Positions 36,938 through 45,271 are shown, numbered from the stretch's first letter. The stretch: DNA of 64,000 nt from Tsukamurella sp. 1534 (GCF_000312385.1 NZ_HE997628.1:357744-421743); one strand, 5' to 3'. Notes: generated from the sequence alone by a model not told the origin. Program-made: numbers and translations.

Positions 36938-36960
36938 TTGTCGGTGGGCCCGCCTAGCGT
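36938..36960 (+). promoter_or_regulatory. RecA-NDp (PafBC-type) DNA-damage promoter of the Cys-rich gene
   Basis: TTGTCGGTG (36938-36946), exactly eight bases, then TAGCGT (36955-36960): a full match to tTGTCRGTG-N8-TAnnnT. It faces the 74-residue Cys-rich gene, 58 bases upstream of its ATG, and is back-to-back with the nuclease promoter, with 36 bases between the boxes. Confidence 0.85.
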
Positions 36961-37018
36961 CGCCGTCGACGAGGGCGACACCGCGCCTCGACGACGAATC
37001 GAGAGAGGTAACGCCGCC

Positions 37019-37243
37019 ATGACACTGCACGTCGACTGCTCGACCTGCCCCGGCGCGCCCCGCGCCTGCGGCGACTGCTCGGTGGGCCTCCTGCTGGGGC
37101 CGGTCCTGAGCGTCGCGCCGCCCCCGCGGCCGGTCACGGAACACCCCGAGCCGGGTCTCAACGACGCCATCGCGACATTCGCGGGCGCAGGAATGTTGCC
37201 TGGATTACGTGTGGTGCCTGACCAGGAGAAACGCGCCGGATGA
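37019..37243 (+). CDS. Small Cys-rich conserved protein, 74 residues
   Basis: ATG 37019 has GAGAGAGG nine to ten bases upstream. The N-terminal 22 residues hold four cysteines and a His in the pattern HVDCSTCPGAPRACGDCS, a plausible zinc or Fe-S knuckle; the remainder is Pro-rich, then a short helix (LNDAIATFAGAGMLPGL) and an acidic-basic tail. I recall similar unnamed small proteins beside NlpC/P60 genes in Mycobacteriales, but no function. Its promoter is a full RecA-NDp match, so it is predicted to be induced by DNA damage together with the divergent nuclease. Downstream is the riboswitch-led NlpC/P60 pair. Confidence 0.75.
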   Translation: MTLHVDCSTCPGAPRACGDCSVGLLLGPVLSVAPPPRPVTEHPEPGLNDAIATFAGAGMLPGLRVVPDQEKRAG

Positions 37244-37371
37244 AACCGGGCGATCCGGGCGATTCGGGTCGTTGTCGGCGCGTCCGGCTAGACAGGCGCG
37301 TTTCCGTTTCGTAATCTTTCCGAGACCTTGTGGAGGAGCCCGGGCCGAAATCCGTCCCGTCTCCCGAGGTC

Positions 37372-37500
37372 ACCGCCTAAGGGGCCACACGGCCCCGCCG
37401 GGGACCCACACGCAGTATCCGGGGTGAATCGCCGGAGGTCTCGACCTCCGGGGTAGGGCATCTTCCTCGCCCGAACCCGTCAGCTAACTCGGTCGGCGGT
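37372..37500 (+). ncRNA. c-di-AMP riboswitch (ydaO-yuaA type) before the NlpC/P60 gene
   Basis: Closing stem ACCGCC (37372-37377) with GGCGGT (37495-37500). Inside are hairpins GGGGCC/GGCCCC (37381-37396) and CCGGAGGT/ACCTCCGG (37432-37451), plus conserved blocks GGGGTGAATCG, GGGTAGGGC and CCCGAACCCGTCAGCTAA, which I recognise from the actinobacterial ydaO consensus. The element ends 27 bases before the GTG of a cell-wall peptidase gene, the usual actinobacterial target. High c-di-AMP is known to switch such genes off. Confidence 0.85.
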
Positions 37501-37526
37501 CAGGAAGACATTAGGAGACTCCCTTC

Positions 37527-38255
37527 GTGGCGAAACACCGACTTCAGCCGCAGCCGAGCCGTGGCGCGACCGCAGCACGCGGCGCCCTGGCAGCTGGCGC
37601 AGTCACCATCGGTACTCTCGCGGCTCCGGCCGCCACCGCACTCGCGGCTCCGGCGCCCGCGCCCGCTCCCGGCCAGCCGGCGCTGAAGGCCAAGCCCGCG
37701 CCGCAGGTCAAGCCGGCGAACGTCGCCCCCAAGGCGAAGCCCGCCCCGGGTGTGAAGCCGGCTCCCGGCGTCAAGCCCGCGCCGGGTGTGCAGCCCGCGC
37801 CGGCGGGCCAGCCCGTGGCGTCGCACAGCAACGCCGCACGCCCGAACGTGATCGGCGGTGTGTCGATCGCCCCGCGTCCGGGCCAGACCACGGTCGCCGG
37901 CGCGCAGGCCGGCGGAGCGAAGGCGCAGGCCGTGCAGGCCGCGCTCTCGCGGACCGGTATGCCCTACTCGTACGGCTCCGCCGGGCCGACCGCGTTCGAC
38001 TGCTCCGGCCTCGTCTACTGGTCGATGAAGCAGGCGGGCATCTCGGTGCCGCGTGACAGCTACGGCCAGCTCGGTGGCGGCCGCTCGGTCTCGGTCAAGG
38101 ACCTGCAGCCCGGCGATGTCGTCATCTACAACGGCGGCAGCCACGCCGCGGTGTACATCGGCGGCGGCAAGGTCGTCCACTCGGTGAACTACGGCGTCCC
38201 CGTCAAGGTGAGCCCGCTCAACGAGATGTCGGTTTACGCTGCTCGTCGCTACTGA
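37527..38255 (+). CDS. Secreted NlpC/P60 peptidoglycan endopeptidase with KPAPGV repeats
   Basis: This 242-residue exported hydrolase cleaves peptidoglycan stem peptides. GTG 37527 has TTAGGAGACT upstream. Residues 1-41 form a signal peptide with a Tat-neutral, Ala-rich core ending near ALA-AP. Residues 42-95 are a low-complexity Pro/Lys linker with tandem KPAPGV units (about 71-90), which probably spans the wall. The NlpC/P60 domain (130-242) has C159 in FDCSGLVYW, H206 in GGSHAAVYIG and H218 in KVVHSV as catalytic triad candidates. Expression is controlled by the c-di-AMP riboswitch. A second NlpC/P60 gene follows 79 bases later. Confidence 0.92.
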   Translation: MAKHRLQPQPSRGATAARGALAAGAVTIGTLAAPAATALAAPAPAPAPGQPALKAKPAPQVKPANVAPKAKPAPGVKPAPGVKPAPGVQPAPAGQPVASHSNAARPNVIGGVSIAPRPGQTTVAGAQAGGAKAQAVQAALSRTGMPYSYGSAGPTAFDCSGLVYWSMKQAGISVPRDSYGQLGGGRSVSVKDLQPGDVVIYNGGSHAAVYIGGGKVVHSVNYGVPVKVSPLNEMSVYAARRY

Positions 38256-38334
38256 CGTATTCTGGGCCGGGTTGCGATAGCAACCGCGTCCGCAACCTCT
38301 CGTCGACGTCAGGCCTGGAAGGACCCCAACGCTC

Positions 38335-39378
38335 GTGCCCCCGTTCAGTTCCGCTCGCGCCCTCGCTCGGCGCGGCGTCGTCGCCTCGTCCGCACTCGCC
38401 GTCGTCGCGGGATTGACCGTGGTCGGGAGCGCGACGGCGGACCCGGACAACGCGGACGCGGCGCTCAAGCAGTACAAGGCGCTGTCGGAGCAGGCGTCGG
38501 CCACGAACGAGGCCGCGAAGGCCGCGCAGGACGACGCCGAGAAGGCCGGGGCCGCGAAGCGCGCCGCGGACTCGACCCTCGTCGCCGCGAAGCGCGAGGT
38601 GTCGTCCGTCGCCGGCCGTCGCGCCCAGCTGCAGCCGCGGGTCGACGCGGTGGTCAAGGCCAACTACATGGGCGCGCGGACCAACCGCACCTACGCCCTG
38701 CTGGTCAGCGACTCGCCGCAGCAGATGCTGGACCAGATGTCGACGCTCGATTTCGTCAACCGCGACGTGGTCGCCACCGTCGACGAGTTCAAGAAGGCCA
38801 AGTCGGCCGCGGATTCCGCGGAGAAGCGCGCGTCCGACGCCGCGACCGCCGCGGACAACGCCAAGAACGACGCCGAGAAGAAGAGCTCGGACCTGCGCGA
38901 GAAGAAGTCCCGTCTCGCGTCCGAGGTCGCGCGCATCAAGGCGATCTACGACCGGCTCACCGGCGCCCAGCGCGGCAGCCTGGTCGGCCCGGACGTCCCG
39001 TTCGACCCCAGCAAGGTGCCGGCGGGCAGCTCCCCGGGGCTCGTCGCCGTGCGCGCCGCCCTCACCCGCGTCGGCATGCCCTACGCCTGGGGCGGCACGG
39101 GCCCCGGCCAGTTCGACTGCTCGGGCCTCACGTCGTGGGCGTTCAAGCAGGGCGGGAAGTCGCTGCCGCGCACATCGCAGGCGCAGCTGTCGGGTGGACA
39201 GCAGGTTTCGCGGGGCGATCTGCAGCCGGGCGACATCATCGTCTACTACCCGGGCGCCACCCACGTCGGCATGTACGTGGGCGACGGCAAGGTGGTGCAC
39301 GCCTCCACGTACGGCGTTCCCGTGCAGGTGGTTCCGCTCGATTCGGCGGGCCCGTTCAACTCGGCCGTCCGCTTCTAG
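38335..39378 (+). CDS. Secreted NlpC/P60 endopeptidase with coiled-coil domain (RipA-like)
   Basis: This 347-residue exported peptidase resembles Rv2190c and RipA. Residues 1-36 are a signal peptide (ending SATA-DP). Residues 40-215 form a long charged coiled coil (for example EATNEAAKAAQ and AKNDAEKKSSDLREKKSR), which in RipA-type proteins regulates or positions the enzyme. The catalytic domain (about 235-347) has C262 in QFDCSGLTSW and His residues in ATHVGMYVGDG and KVVHAST. GTG 38335 has GGAAGGA about twelve bases upstream, a long spacing. It lies 79 bases after its paralogue; either cotranscribed from the riboswitch leader or from a weak promoter in the gap. Confidence 0.92.
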   Translation: MPPFSSARALARRGVVASSALAVVAGLTVVGSATADPDNADAALKQYKALSEQASATNEAAKAAQDDAEKAGAAKRAADSTLVAAKREVSSVAGRRAQLQPRVDAVVKANYMGARTNRTYALLVSDSPQQMLDQMSTLDFVNRDVVATVDEFKKAKSAADSAEKRASDAATAADNAKNDAEKKSSDLREKKSRLASEVARIKAIYDRLTGAQRGSLVGPDVPFDPSKVPAGSSPGLVAVRAALTRVGMPYAWGGTGPGQFDCSGLTSWAFKQGGKSLPRTSQAQLSGGQQVSRGDLQPGDIIVYYPGATHVGMYVGDGKVVHASTYGVPVQVVPLDSAGPFNSAVRF

Positions 39379-39379
39379 C

Positions 39380-39413
39380 GCCCGCCGCGCGAGGGACCGT
39401 CGCCGAGGCGGGC
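39380..39413 (+). terminator. Hairpin after the NlpC/P60 pair
   Basis: GCCCGCC (39380-39386) pairs with GGCGGGC (39407-39413), two bases after the stop codon. The loop is 20 bases and no T run follows, so termination is plausible but unproved. Confidence 0.4.
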
Positions 39414-39456
39414 ACCGCGCACCGTCGACCCCCGTCCGATGCCATCGCAAGGGCGA

Positions 39457-39462
39457 TAGCAT
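39457..39462 (+). promoter_or_regulatory. -10 hexamer TAGCAT upstream of the acyl-CoA dehydrogenase gene
   Basis: TAGCAT ends six bases before ATG 39469, the distance expected for a leaderless transcript. The start codon choice agrees with it. Confidence 0.5.
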
Positions 39463-39468
39463 GAGCCC

Positions 39469-41187
39469 ATGCCGGGCCTCCTCCTGAATCCGTCCACCGC
39501 CGACTACGCGCACTTCGACGCCGAGACCCGGCGGCTCCTGCGGGCCACCGTCGAGTTCTTCGAGTCGTACGGCAAGGAGCGACTGCTGCGCGCCGATCTC
39601 GAGGCCGAGTGGGTCGCGGACTTCCTCGAGTTCGAGAAGCGCGAGAAGCTGTTCGCCACGTTCCTCACGCCCGCGGCCTACGCCGCCGGGGACCCGAACC
39701 GCCGCTGGGATGCCGCCCGCAACGCCGCGCTGAGCGAGATCTTCGGCTTCTACGGGCTCTCCTACTGGTACGCGGAGCAGGTCACCATCCTCGGCCTCGG
39801 GCCGATCTGGATGAGCGACAACGAGATCGCCAAGCAGAAGGCGGCGCAGCAGCTCGTCGACGGCGAGGTGATGGCCTTCGGGCTGTCCGAGCGCGCCCAC
39901 GGTGCCGACGTCTACAGCACCGACATGGTGCTCACCCCCACCGGGGACGGCGGCTTCACCGCCTCGGGCACCAAGTACTACATCGGCAACGGCAACGTCG
40001 CCGGGATGGTCTCGGTGTTCGGCCGGCGCGCCGACGTGGAGGGGCCCGACGCGTACGTCTTCTTCGCGGCCGACAGTCGGCATCCCGCGTACCGGCTCAT
40101 CGACAACGTGGTGCACGGCCAGATGTTCGTCTCGACCTTCGAGCTCGTCGACTACCCCGTGACCGCCGACGACGTGCTGCACACCGGGCCGGACGCCTTC
40201 GCGGCCGCGCTCAACACCGTCAACGTGGGCAAGTTCAACCTGTGCCACGGCTCGATCGGCATGTGCGAGCACGCCTTCTACGAGGCGATCACCCACTCCA
40301 ACAACCGGATCCTGTACGGCGACCCGGTCACCGACTTCAGCCACGTGCGCGGCAACTTCGTCGACGCCTACGCACGCATGGTCGCGATGAAGCTGTTCAG
40401 CGACCGGTCCGTGGACTACTTCCGCAGCGCCAGCCGCGAGGACCGCCGGTACCTGCTGTTCAACCCGATGACCAAGTCCAAGGTGACCTCCGAGGGCGAG
40501 AAGGTGATGACGCTCCTGCTGGACGTGGTCGCCGCCAAGGGCTACGAGAAGACCACGTACTTCCACCAGGCGAACCGGTTCATCGGCTGGCTGCCGCGGC
40601 TCGAGGGCACCGTGCACGTGAACGTGGCGCAGATCCTCAAGTTCATGCCCAACTACCTGCTGAACCCGGCGGACTACCCCGAGATCGGGACCCGCCTCGA
40701 GGCCGGCGACGACGCGTTCTTCTTCGCCCAGGGCTCACTCGGGGGCGCGAGCAAGGTGCGGTTCGCCGACTGGACGAGCGCGTACGAGGCGCACGCCGAC
40801 GTCCCGAACGTCGCCGTGTTCTACGAGCAGGCGCAGGCGCTGCGCACCTTCCTGCAGACCGCGGCGCCGAGCCCGGAACAGGCCAAGGACCTCGACTTCG
40901 TGCTCGACGTGGGGCACCTGTTCTCGCTCGTCGTGTACGGCCAGCTCATCCTGGAGCAGGCCGATCTCACCGGGCTCGACCGGGACGTGCTCGCCCGCAT
41001 CTTCGACGTGCTCATCCGCGACTTCTCCGGCTACGCGGTGGGCTTGTACGGCAAGGCGTCCGCGACCGAGGCGCAGCAGCAGTGGGCGCTCGGGGCGGTC
41101 CGCCGCCCGGTGGCCGACGCCGAGGCTTTCGATCGGGTCTGGCAGCAGGTCGCGGCGTACGACGGCGCGTACGAGATGCGGCCCTGA
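39469..41187 (+). CDS. Acyl-CoA dehydrogenase family protein
   Basis: This 572-residue flavoprotein is longer than the roughly 380-residue canonical enzymes and belongs to the larger actinobacterial ACAD group. The N-terminal helical domain is followed by the substrate/FAD middle domain with FGLSERAHGADVYSTDM and GTKYYIGNGNVAGM. The C-terminal domain continues with FNLCHGSIGMCEHAFYEAI and a helical tail of about 150 extra residues. The catalytic Glu cannot be assigned by eye. The substrate acyl chain is unknown. It stands alone between the NlpC/P60 pair and pimB, with no obvious electron-transfer flavoprotein gene nearby. Confidence 0.85.
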   Translation: MPGLLLNPSTADYAHFDAETRRLLRATVEFFESYGKERLLRADLEAEWVADFLEFEKREKLFATFLTPAAYAAGDPNRRWDAARNAALSEIFGFYGLSYWYAEQVTILGLGPIWMSDNEIAKQKAAQQLVDGEVMAFGLSERAHGADVYSTDMVLTPTGDGGFTASGTKYYIGNGNVAGMVSVFGRRADVEGPDAYVFFAADSRHPAYRLIDNVVHGQMFVSTFELVDYPVTADDVLHTGPDAFAAALNTVNVGKFNLCHGSIGMCEHAFYEAITHSNNRILYGDPVTDFSHVRGNFVDAYARMVAMKLFSDRSVDYFRSASREDRRYLLFNPMTKSKVTSEGEKVMTLLLDVVAAKGYEKTTYFHQANRFIGWLPRLEGTVHVNVAQILKFMPNYLLNPADYPEIGTRLEAGDDAFFFAQGSLGGASKVRFADWTSAYEAHADVPNVAVFYEQAQALRTFLQTAAPSPEQAKDLDFVLDVGHLFSLVVYGQLILEQADLTGLDRDVLARIFDVLIRDFSGYAVGLYGKASATEAQQQWALGAVRRPVADAEAFDRVWQQVAAYDGAYEMRP

Positions 41188-41233
41188 CGGGGCGTCCCGC
41201 GGGGGTGTGACGGGGCGGGCGCCGCCCCGCCAG

Positions 41234-41239
41234 TACGGT
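41234..41239 (+). promoter_or_regulatory. -10 hexamer TACGGT upstream of pimB
   Basis: TACGGT ends seven bases before ATG 41247, compatible with a leaderless pimB message independent of the dehydrogenase gene. Confidence 0.45.
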
Positions 41240-41246
41240 TGACCCC

Positions 41247-42377
41247 ATGCCGCGCACGCTGCTGGTCACCAACGACTTCCCGCCCCGCCCCGGCGGGATC
41301 CAGACCTACCTCCAGGCGTTCGTGCGGCAACTGCCCGCCGACGAGCTGGTCGTCTACGCGTCGCGCTGGCGCGGCAGCGAGGAGTACGACGCGGCGCAGC
41401 CGTTCGAGGTCGTGCGCCATCCCACGTCGCTGCTGCTGCCGACTCCCGACGCGTTCGGCCGCGCCCGCGACCTCGTGCGGTCCCGCGACATCGAGACCGT
41501 GTGGTTCGGCGCCGCCGCGCCGCTGGCGCTGCTCGGGCAGCCGCTCACGGAGGCCGGGGCACTGCACACCGTCGCGTCCACGCACGGCCACGAGGTCGGC
41601 TGGTCGATGACGCCGCCGTCGCGGGCCTGCCTGCGCCGGATCGGCGACACCACGGACGTGGTGACCTACGTCAGCAAGTACACGCGCGGCAGGTTCAGCG
41701 CGGCGTTCGGGCGGCACGCCGCCCTGGAGCACCTCCCGCCCGGGGTGGACACCGACGCCTTCAAGCCCGACGACGGTGCGCGGTCCGAACTGCGCGCCCG
41801 GTACGGGCTGGGCGAGGACGAGCCCGTCGTGCTGTGCCTGTCGCGGCTCGTGCCGCGCAAGGGGCAGGACATGCTGATCCGGGCGCTGCCGCGGATCCGG
41901 TCGACGGTGCCCGGCGCGAAGCTGGTGATCGTGGGCGGCGGCCCGTATGCGGAGACCCTGCACACGCTCGCGCGGCAGTCAGGCGTCGACGAGGCCGTGA
42001 TCTTCACCGGCGGAGTGGCCGCCGACGAGCTGGCGTCGCACCACAACCTCGGCGACGTGTTCGCCATGCCCTGCCGCACCCGCGGCGCCGGGCTCGACGT
42101 GGAGGGCCTCGGCATCGTCTTCCTCGAGGCGTCAGCGACCGGGAAGCCCGTCGTCGCAGGCGATTCCGGCGGCGCCCCGGAGACGGTGTGGGAGGGGGAG
42201 TCCGGTCACGTGGTGCCGGGCCGCGACGTGGAGGCCATCGCCGACGCCGTCGCGGGCCTGCTCGCCGACCCCGACCGCGCCGCCGCGATGGGAGCCCGCG
42301 GGCGCGAGCTGGTCGGAGAGCACTTCAACTGGCGCCGCCTGGGCCACCGCCTCCAGACCCTGCTCAACCCTTACTGA
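41247..42377 (+). CDS. pimB: GDP-mannose-dependent phosphatidylinositol-monomannoside alpha-1,6-mannosyltransferase
   Basis: This GT4 retaining glycosyltransferase of 376 residues adds the second mannose to phosphatidylinositol mannosides, precursors of lipomannan and lipoarabinomannan. The acceptor-side N-terminus has NDFPPRPGGIQTYL; the GDP-mannose side has LCLSRLVPRKGQDML, VIVGGGPYAETL and the EX7E-type motif GLGIVFLEASATGKPV. Length and context match Rv2188c (PimB'). It acts at the cytoplasmic membrane surface. Together with mptA at the right end it marks a mannan-making mycobacterial envelope. Confidence 0.9.
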   Translation: MPRTLLVTNDFPPRPGGIQTYLQAFVRQLPADELVVYASRWRGSEEYDAAQPFEVVRHPTSLLLPTPDAFGRARDLVRSRDIETVWFGAAAPLALLGQPLTEAGALHTVASTHGHEVGWSMTPPSRACLRRIGDTTDVVTYVSKYTRGRFSAAFGRHAALEHLPPGVDTDAFKPDDGARSELRARYGLGEDEPVVLCLSRLVPRKGQDMLIRALPRIRSTVPGAKLVIVGGGPYAETLHTLARQSGVDEAVIFTGGVAADELASHHNLGDVFAMPCRTRGAGLDVEGLGIVFLEASATGKPVVAGDSGGAPETVWEGESGHVVPGRDVEAIADAVAGLLADPDRAAAMGARGRELVGEHFNWRRLGHRLQTLLNPY

Positions 42378-42403
42378 ATCGACTGAACCGCCGTCGAGTC
42401 GGG

Positions 42404-42465
42404 GATCCTCGGTGCGTTCCTGCGGTGACACGCCGACGGGCGGCCGCGGGAACGCACCGAAGATC
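42404..42465. terminator. Long bidirectional terminator between pimB and fadD15
   Basis: A 22-bp stem with two imperfect positions (42404-42425 with 42444-42465) encloses an 18-base loop. It lies in the 99-base gap between two convergent genes, ending 12 bases before the fadD15 stop, and would serve both strands. Confidence 0.75.
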
Positions 42466-42476
42466 GGGAGGCGGCG

Positions 42477-44279
42477 CTACTTCGCGTACATGGCGGCGAT
42501 GTCGTCGGCGTACTTCTCCGTCACGACGTTCCGCTTCACCTTCATGGTCGGCGTCATCTCACCGGTCTCCTCCGAGAAGTCGTCGGGGAGGATGCGCACC
42601 TTCTTGATCGCCTCGGCGTGCGAGACGGTCTCGTTCGCGGCGGCGACGGCCCTGTCGACCTCGCCCTTGAGGTCGGCGTCGTCGCGGAGGTCGGCGACGG
42701 TGGCCGATTCCGGCTTGCCGTTCGCGGACTTCCACTGCGGGAAGGCCTCCGGGTCGATGGTGACGAGGGCGGCGATGTAGGGCTGCGCGTCGCCCACGAC
42801 CATCGCCTGCGAGATGAGCGGGTTGGCCCGCAGGGCGTCCTCGAGGCCGGCGGGGGAGACGTTCTTGCCGCCCGCGGTCACGATGAGCTCCTTCTTACGG
42901 CCGGTGATCGAGAGGAAGCCGTCCTCGTCGATCGACCCGAGGTCGCCCGTGTGGAACCAGCCGTCCTCGAGCGCGGCGCCGGTGGCCTCCTCGTTCTGCC
43001 AGTAGCCGCGGAACACCACGGACCCCTTGAGCAGGATCTCGCCGTCCTCGGCGATCTTGGCGGCCTGCCCCGCGAGGGGCCGACCGACGGTGCCGATCCG
43101 CTGCGCGCCCTCCACGTTCACCGTGATCGCGGCGGTCGACTCCGTGAGGCCGTACCCCTCCATCACGGTGACGCCGACGCCGCGGAAGAAGTGCCCGAGA
43201 CGCGCTCCCAGCGGCGCGCCGCCCGAGATGGCCACCTTGCAGTTCCCGCCCAGCGCCGATTTGAGCTTGCCGTAGACCAGCTTGTCGAAGACGGCGTGCT
43301 TGGCCTTGAGCAGCAGGCCCGGGCCGCCCTTGTCGAGCGACTCGCTGTACTCGATCGCCGTCTGCACCGCGGCCTCGAAGATCTTGCCCTTGCCGCCGTC
43401 CACGGCGCTCTGCTGCGCGGACGCGAAGACCTTCTCGAACACCCGGGGAACCGAGAGGATCAGCGTCGGCTGGAAGACGGCGAACTGCGGCACCAGGTTC
43501 CGGGTGTCGTTGAAGTGGCCGACCACCGCGCCGCCCTTGAAGCAGGCGATGTTCACCGCGCGGGCCAGCACGTGCGCCAGCGGCAGGAACATGACGTTGG
43601 AGCCGCCGCGGATCGCGTCGCCGAACGGCGAGCCCAGGATCGCCTCGGCCTCGCTCATGAGGTTGGTGTGCGTGAGCTCGCAGCCCTTCGGTCGGCCCGT
43701 GGTCCCCGACGTGTAGATCAGGGTGGCCAGATCGTCGGCCTTCACGCCCGCGCGGCCGGCGTGCACCTGCTCCTCGGTCACGTCCGCGCCCTCGGCGGTG
43801 AGGGCCGCGATCGCGCCCTGCTCGCCCTCCGCCGGGTCGATCCGCAGCACCCGCTTCACGTTGTGCAGGTCGCTCAGCTCGTCCACCTCGGCGGCCTGCT
43901 TCGGCCCCTCGATGACCATGAGCACGGCGTCGGAATCCTTGAGGATCCAGTCGATCTGGCCGGAGCTGCTGGTCTCGTACACCGGGACGGTGACCGCGCC
44001 GACGGCCCAGATCGCGAAGTCGACGACCGGCCACTCGTAGCGGGTGGAGGAGATCAGCGCGACGCGGTCCCCGGGCTGCACGCCCTGCGCGACGAGCCCC
44101 TTCGCGACGCCCAGGATCTCCTCCGCGTACTGCGCGGAGGTGACCGGCTGCCACGCGTCACCGACCAGCCGCTTGACCCGGACGCTCTGCGGGTCGGTCC
44201 GGGCGACGTCGAAGACGACGTCGACCGTCGACGAGTCCGGGTCGATGGTGAAGTTGGCGGGAACACTGATCTCGCGCAC
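42477..44279 (-). CDS. fadD15: Long-chain fatty acid-CoA ligase (FadD15-like)
   Basis: This 600-residue AMP-forming enzyme activates long-chain fatty acids to acyl-CoA. The ATP loop YTSGTTGRPKGCELTH, the motif MEGYGLTESTAA, then WFHTGDLGSIDEDGFL and the linker GRKKELIVTAGGKNVSP are all intact, as is a C-terminal Lys region. GTG 44279 has CCGGAGGATTC upstream. Length and position match Rv2187. It diverges from the SRPBCC genes; a TAAGGT hexamer about 40 bases upstream may be its -10. Confidence 0.93.
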   Translation of the reverse strand: MREISVPANFTIDPDSSTVDVVFDVARTDPQSVRVKRLVGDAWQPVTSAQYAEEILGVAKGLVAQGVQPGDRVALISSTRYEWPVVDFAIWAVGAVTVPVYETSSSGQIDWILKDSDAVLMVIEGPKQAAEVDELSDLHNVKRVLRIDPAEGEQGAIAALTAEGADVTEEQVHAGRAGVKADDLATLIYTSGTTGRPKGCELTHTNLMSEAEAILGSPFGDAIRGGSNVMFLPLAHVLARAVNIACFKGGAVVGHFNDTRNLVPQFAVFQPTLILSVPRVFEKVFASAQQSAVDGGKGKIFEAAVQTAIEYSESLDKGGPGLLLKAKHAVFDKLVYGKLKSALGGNCKVAISGGAPLGARLGHFFRGVGVTVMEGYGLTESTAAITVNVEGAQRIGTVGRPLAGQAAKIAEDGEILLKGSVVFRGYWQNEEATGAALEDGWFHTGDLGSIDEDGFLSITGRKKELIVTAGGKNVSPAGLEDALRANPLISQAMVVGDAQPYIAALVTIDPEAFPQWKSANGKPESATVADLRDDADLKGEVDRAVAAANETVSHAEAIKKVRILPDDFSEETGEMTPTMKVKRNVVTEKYADDIAAMYAK

Positions 44280-44412
44280 GAATCCTCCGGGTCGCGTTCG
44301 GTGATTTTGTGGTGAACCTTACACCGGGCGAAATCGGTCCCGGAGTGCGACGGCGAGGCCCTGACGGACCCGGCACGGACCATGGAGCCGCGCGATGTGT
44401 GAAGCTTATGAG

Positions 44413-44814
44413 GTGAGCACCATCCAAGTGGCCGACGTCGCATTCGTCGCCGCCCACCCGAGTGCCGTGGCCGCCGCGATGGCGGGCGCGCAGCGGTGGC
44501 GCGGTTGGTTCCCCGATCTGCGCCTGACCGTCACCGAGGACCGGGGCGACCTGGGTATCCGGTGGAAGGTCGAGGGCCCCGTCACCGGGACGTCCGAGTT
44601 CTGGATCGAACCGCACCTGGACGGCTCCCTGCTGCACTACTTCCTGCACGCCGAGCCCGCGAAGCCGATGACGCCCGAGCAGATCGTGGCCGAGGTCGGC
44701 GAGCGCCGCGTCCGCGGCCACGACGTGATGTTCGACGTGAAGTTCACCGCCGAGGACGGCAGGGTTCTCGGCGGCCCGGCAGCGCCGCCGGTCGGGGAGG
44801 TGGAGCGTGTCTGA
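44413..44814 (+). CDS. SRPBCC-fold hypothetical protein
   Basis: This small protein of about 133 residues has a polyketide cyclase/START-like pattern: HPSAVAAAMAGAQRWRGWFPD near the N-terminus, strands rich in Thr and Val, and a C-terminal helix. It resembles Rv2186c-type proteins in position. The start is uncertain: GTG 44413 gives VSTIQVADVAFV, while ATG 44395 adds six residues. The stop overlaps the next SRPBCC gene by eight bases, so the two are coupled. Ligand unknown; lipid or isoprenoid binding would suit the fatty-acid context but is inference. Confidence 0.7.
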   Translation: MSTIQVADVAFVAAHPSAVAAAMAGAQRWRGWFPDLRLTVTEDRGDLGIRWKVEGPVTGTSEFWIEPHLDGSLLHYFLHAEPAKPMTPEQIVAEVGERRVRGHDVMFDVKFTAEDGRVLGGPAAPPVGEVERV

Positions 44815-45271
44815 CGCGGACCGCACCCGCGAATCGATCGTGATCGCCGCACCGGCGGACACGATCATGGACGCGATCTCGGCGTTCGACCGGTACCCGG
44901 AGTGGGTCTCCGCCGCCCGCGAGGTCACCGTCCTCGACACCACCGACGACGGCCGGCCCCAGCGCGTCCGGTTCGTGCTCGAGGAGGGATTCCTCCGCGA
45001 CACCTACGAACTCGAGTACACCTGGGAGCCCGGCGGCCGCTCCGTCGAATGGGAGCTCGCCGCGAGCACCCTGCAGAGCACCCAGCACGGCCGGTACGAC
45101 CTGACGCCCACGGCCGACGGCACGGGCACCACCGTGACCTACACGCTCGAGGTCACGCTGCAGATCCCGATGCTGGGAATGCTGCGCCGCAAGGCGGAGA
45201 AGGCGATCACCGACACGGCGCTCAAGGAGCTCAAGCGCCACGTCGAGGGCGAGCGGGCGGCCGGATCCTGA
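44807..45271 (+). CDS. SRPBCC family protein
   Basis: This 154-residue SRPBCC (START/Bet v 1-like) domain protein matches Rv2185c. Typical elements: SIVIAAPADTIMDAISAFDRYPEWV at the start, ARHEVTV-like strand region REVTVLDTTDDG, and a C-terminal long helix (ALKELKRHVEGE) lining the cavity. It starts inside the previous gene and its stop overlaps the ATG of the ArsA-like ATPase (TGATG), forming a tightly coupled run of four or five genes. No catalytic residues can be named. Confidence 0.85.
   Translation: MSDADRTRESIVIAAPADTIMDAISAFDRYPEWVSAAREVTVLDTTDDGRPQRVRFVLEEGFLRDTYELEYTWEPGGRSVEWELAASTLQSTQHGRYDLTPTADGTGTTVTYTLEVTLQIPMLGMLRRKAEKAITDTALKELKRHVEGERAAGS

Noticed and set aside
37272-37294. 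TTGTCGGCG-N8-TAGACA upstream of the riboswitch, a near match to the damage promoter
   Set aside because: Two key positions differ (GCG for GTG and final A for T). It may be the ordinary promoter of the riboswitch transcript, but I do not call it damage-regulated.
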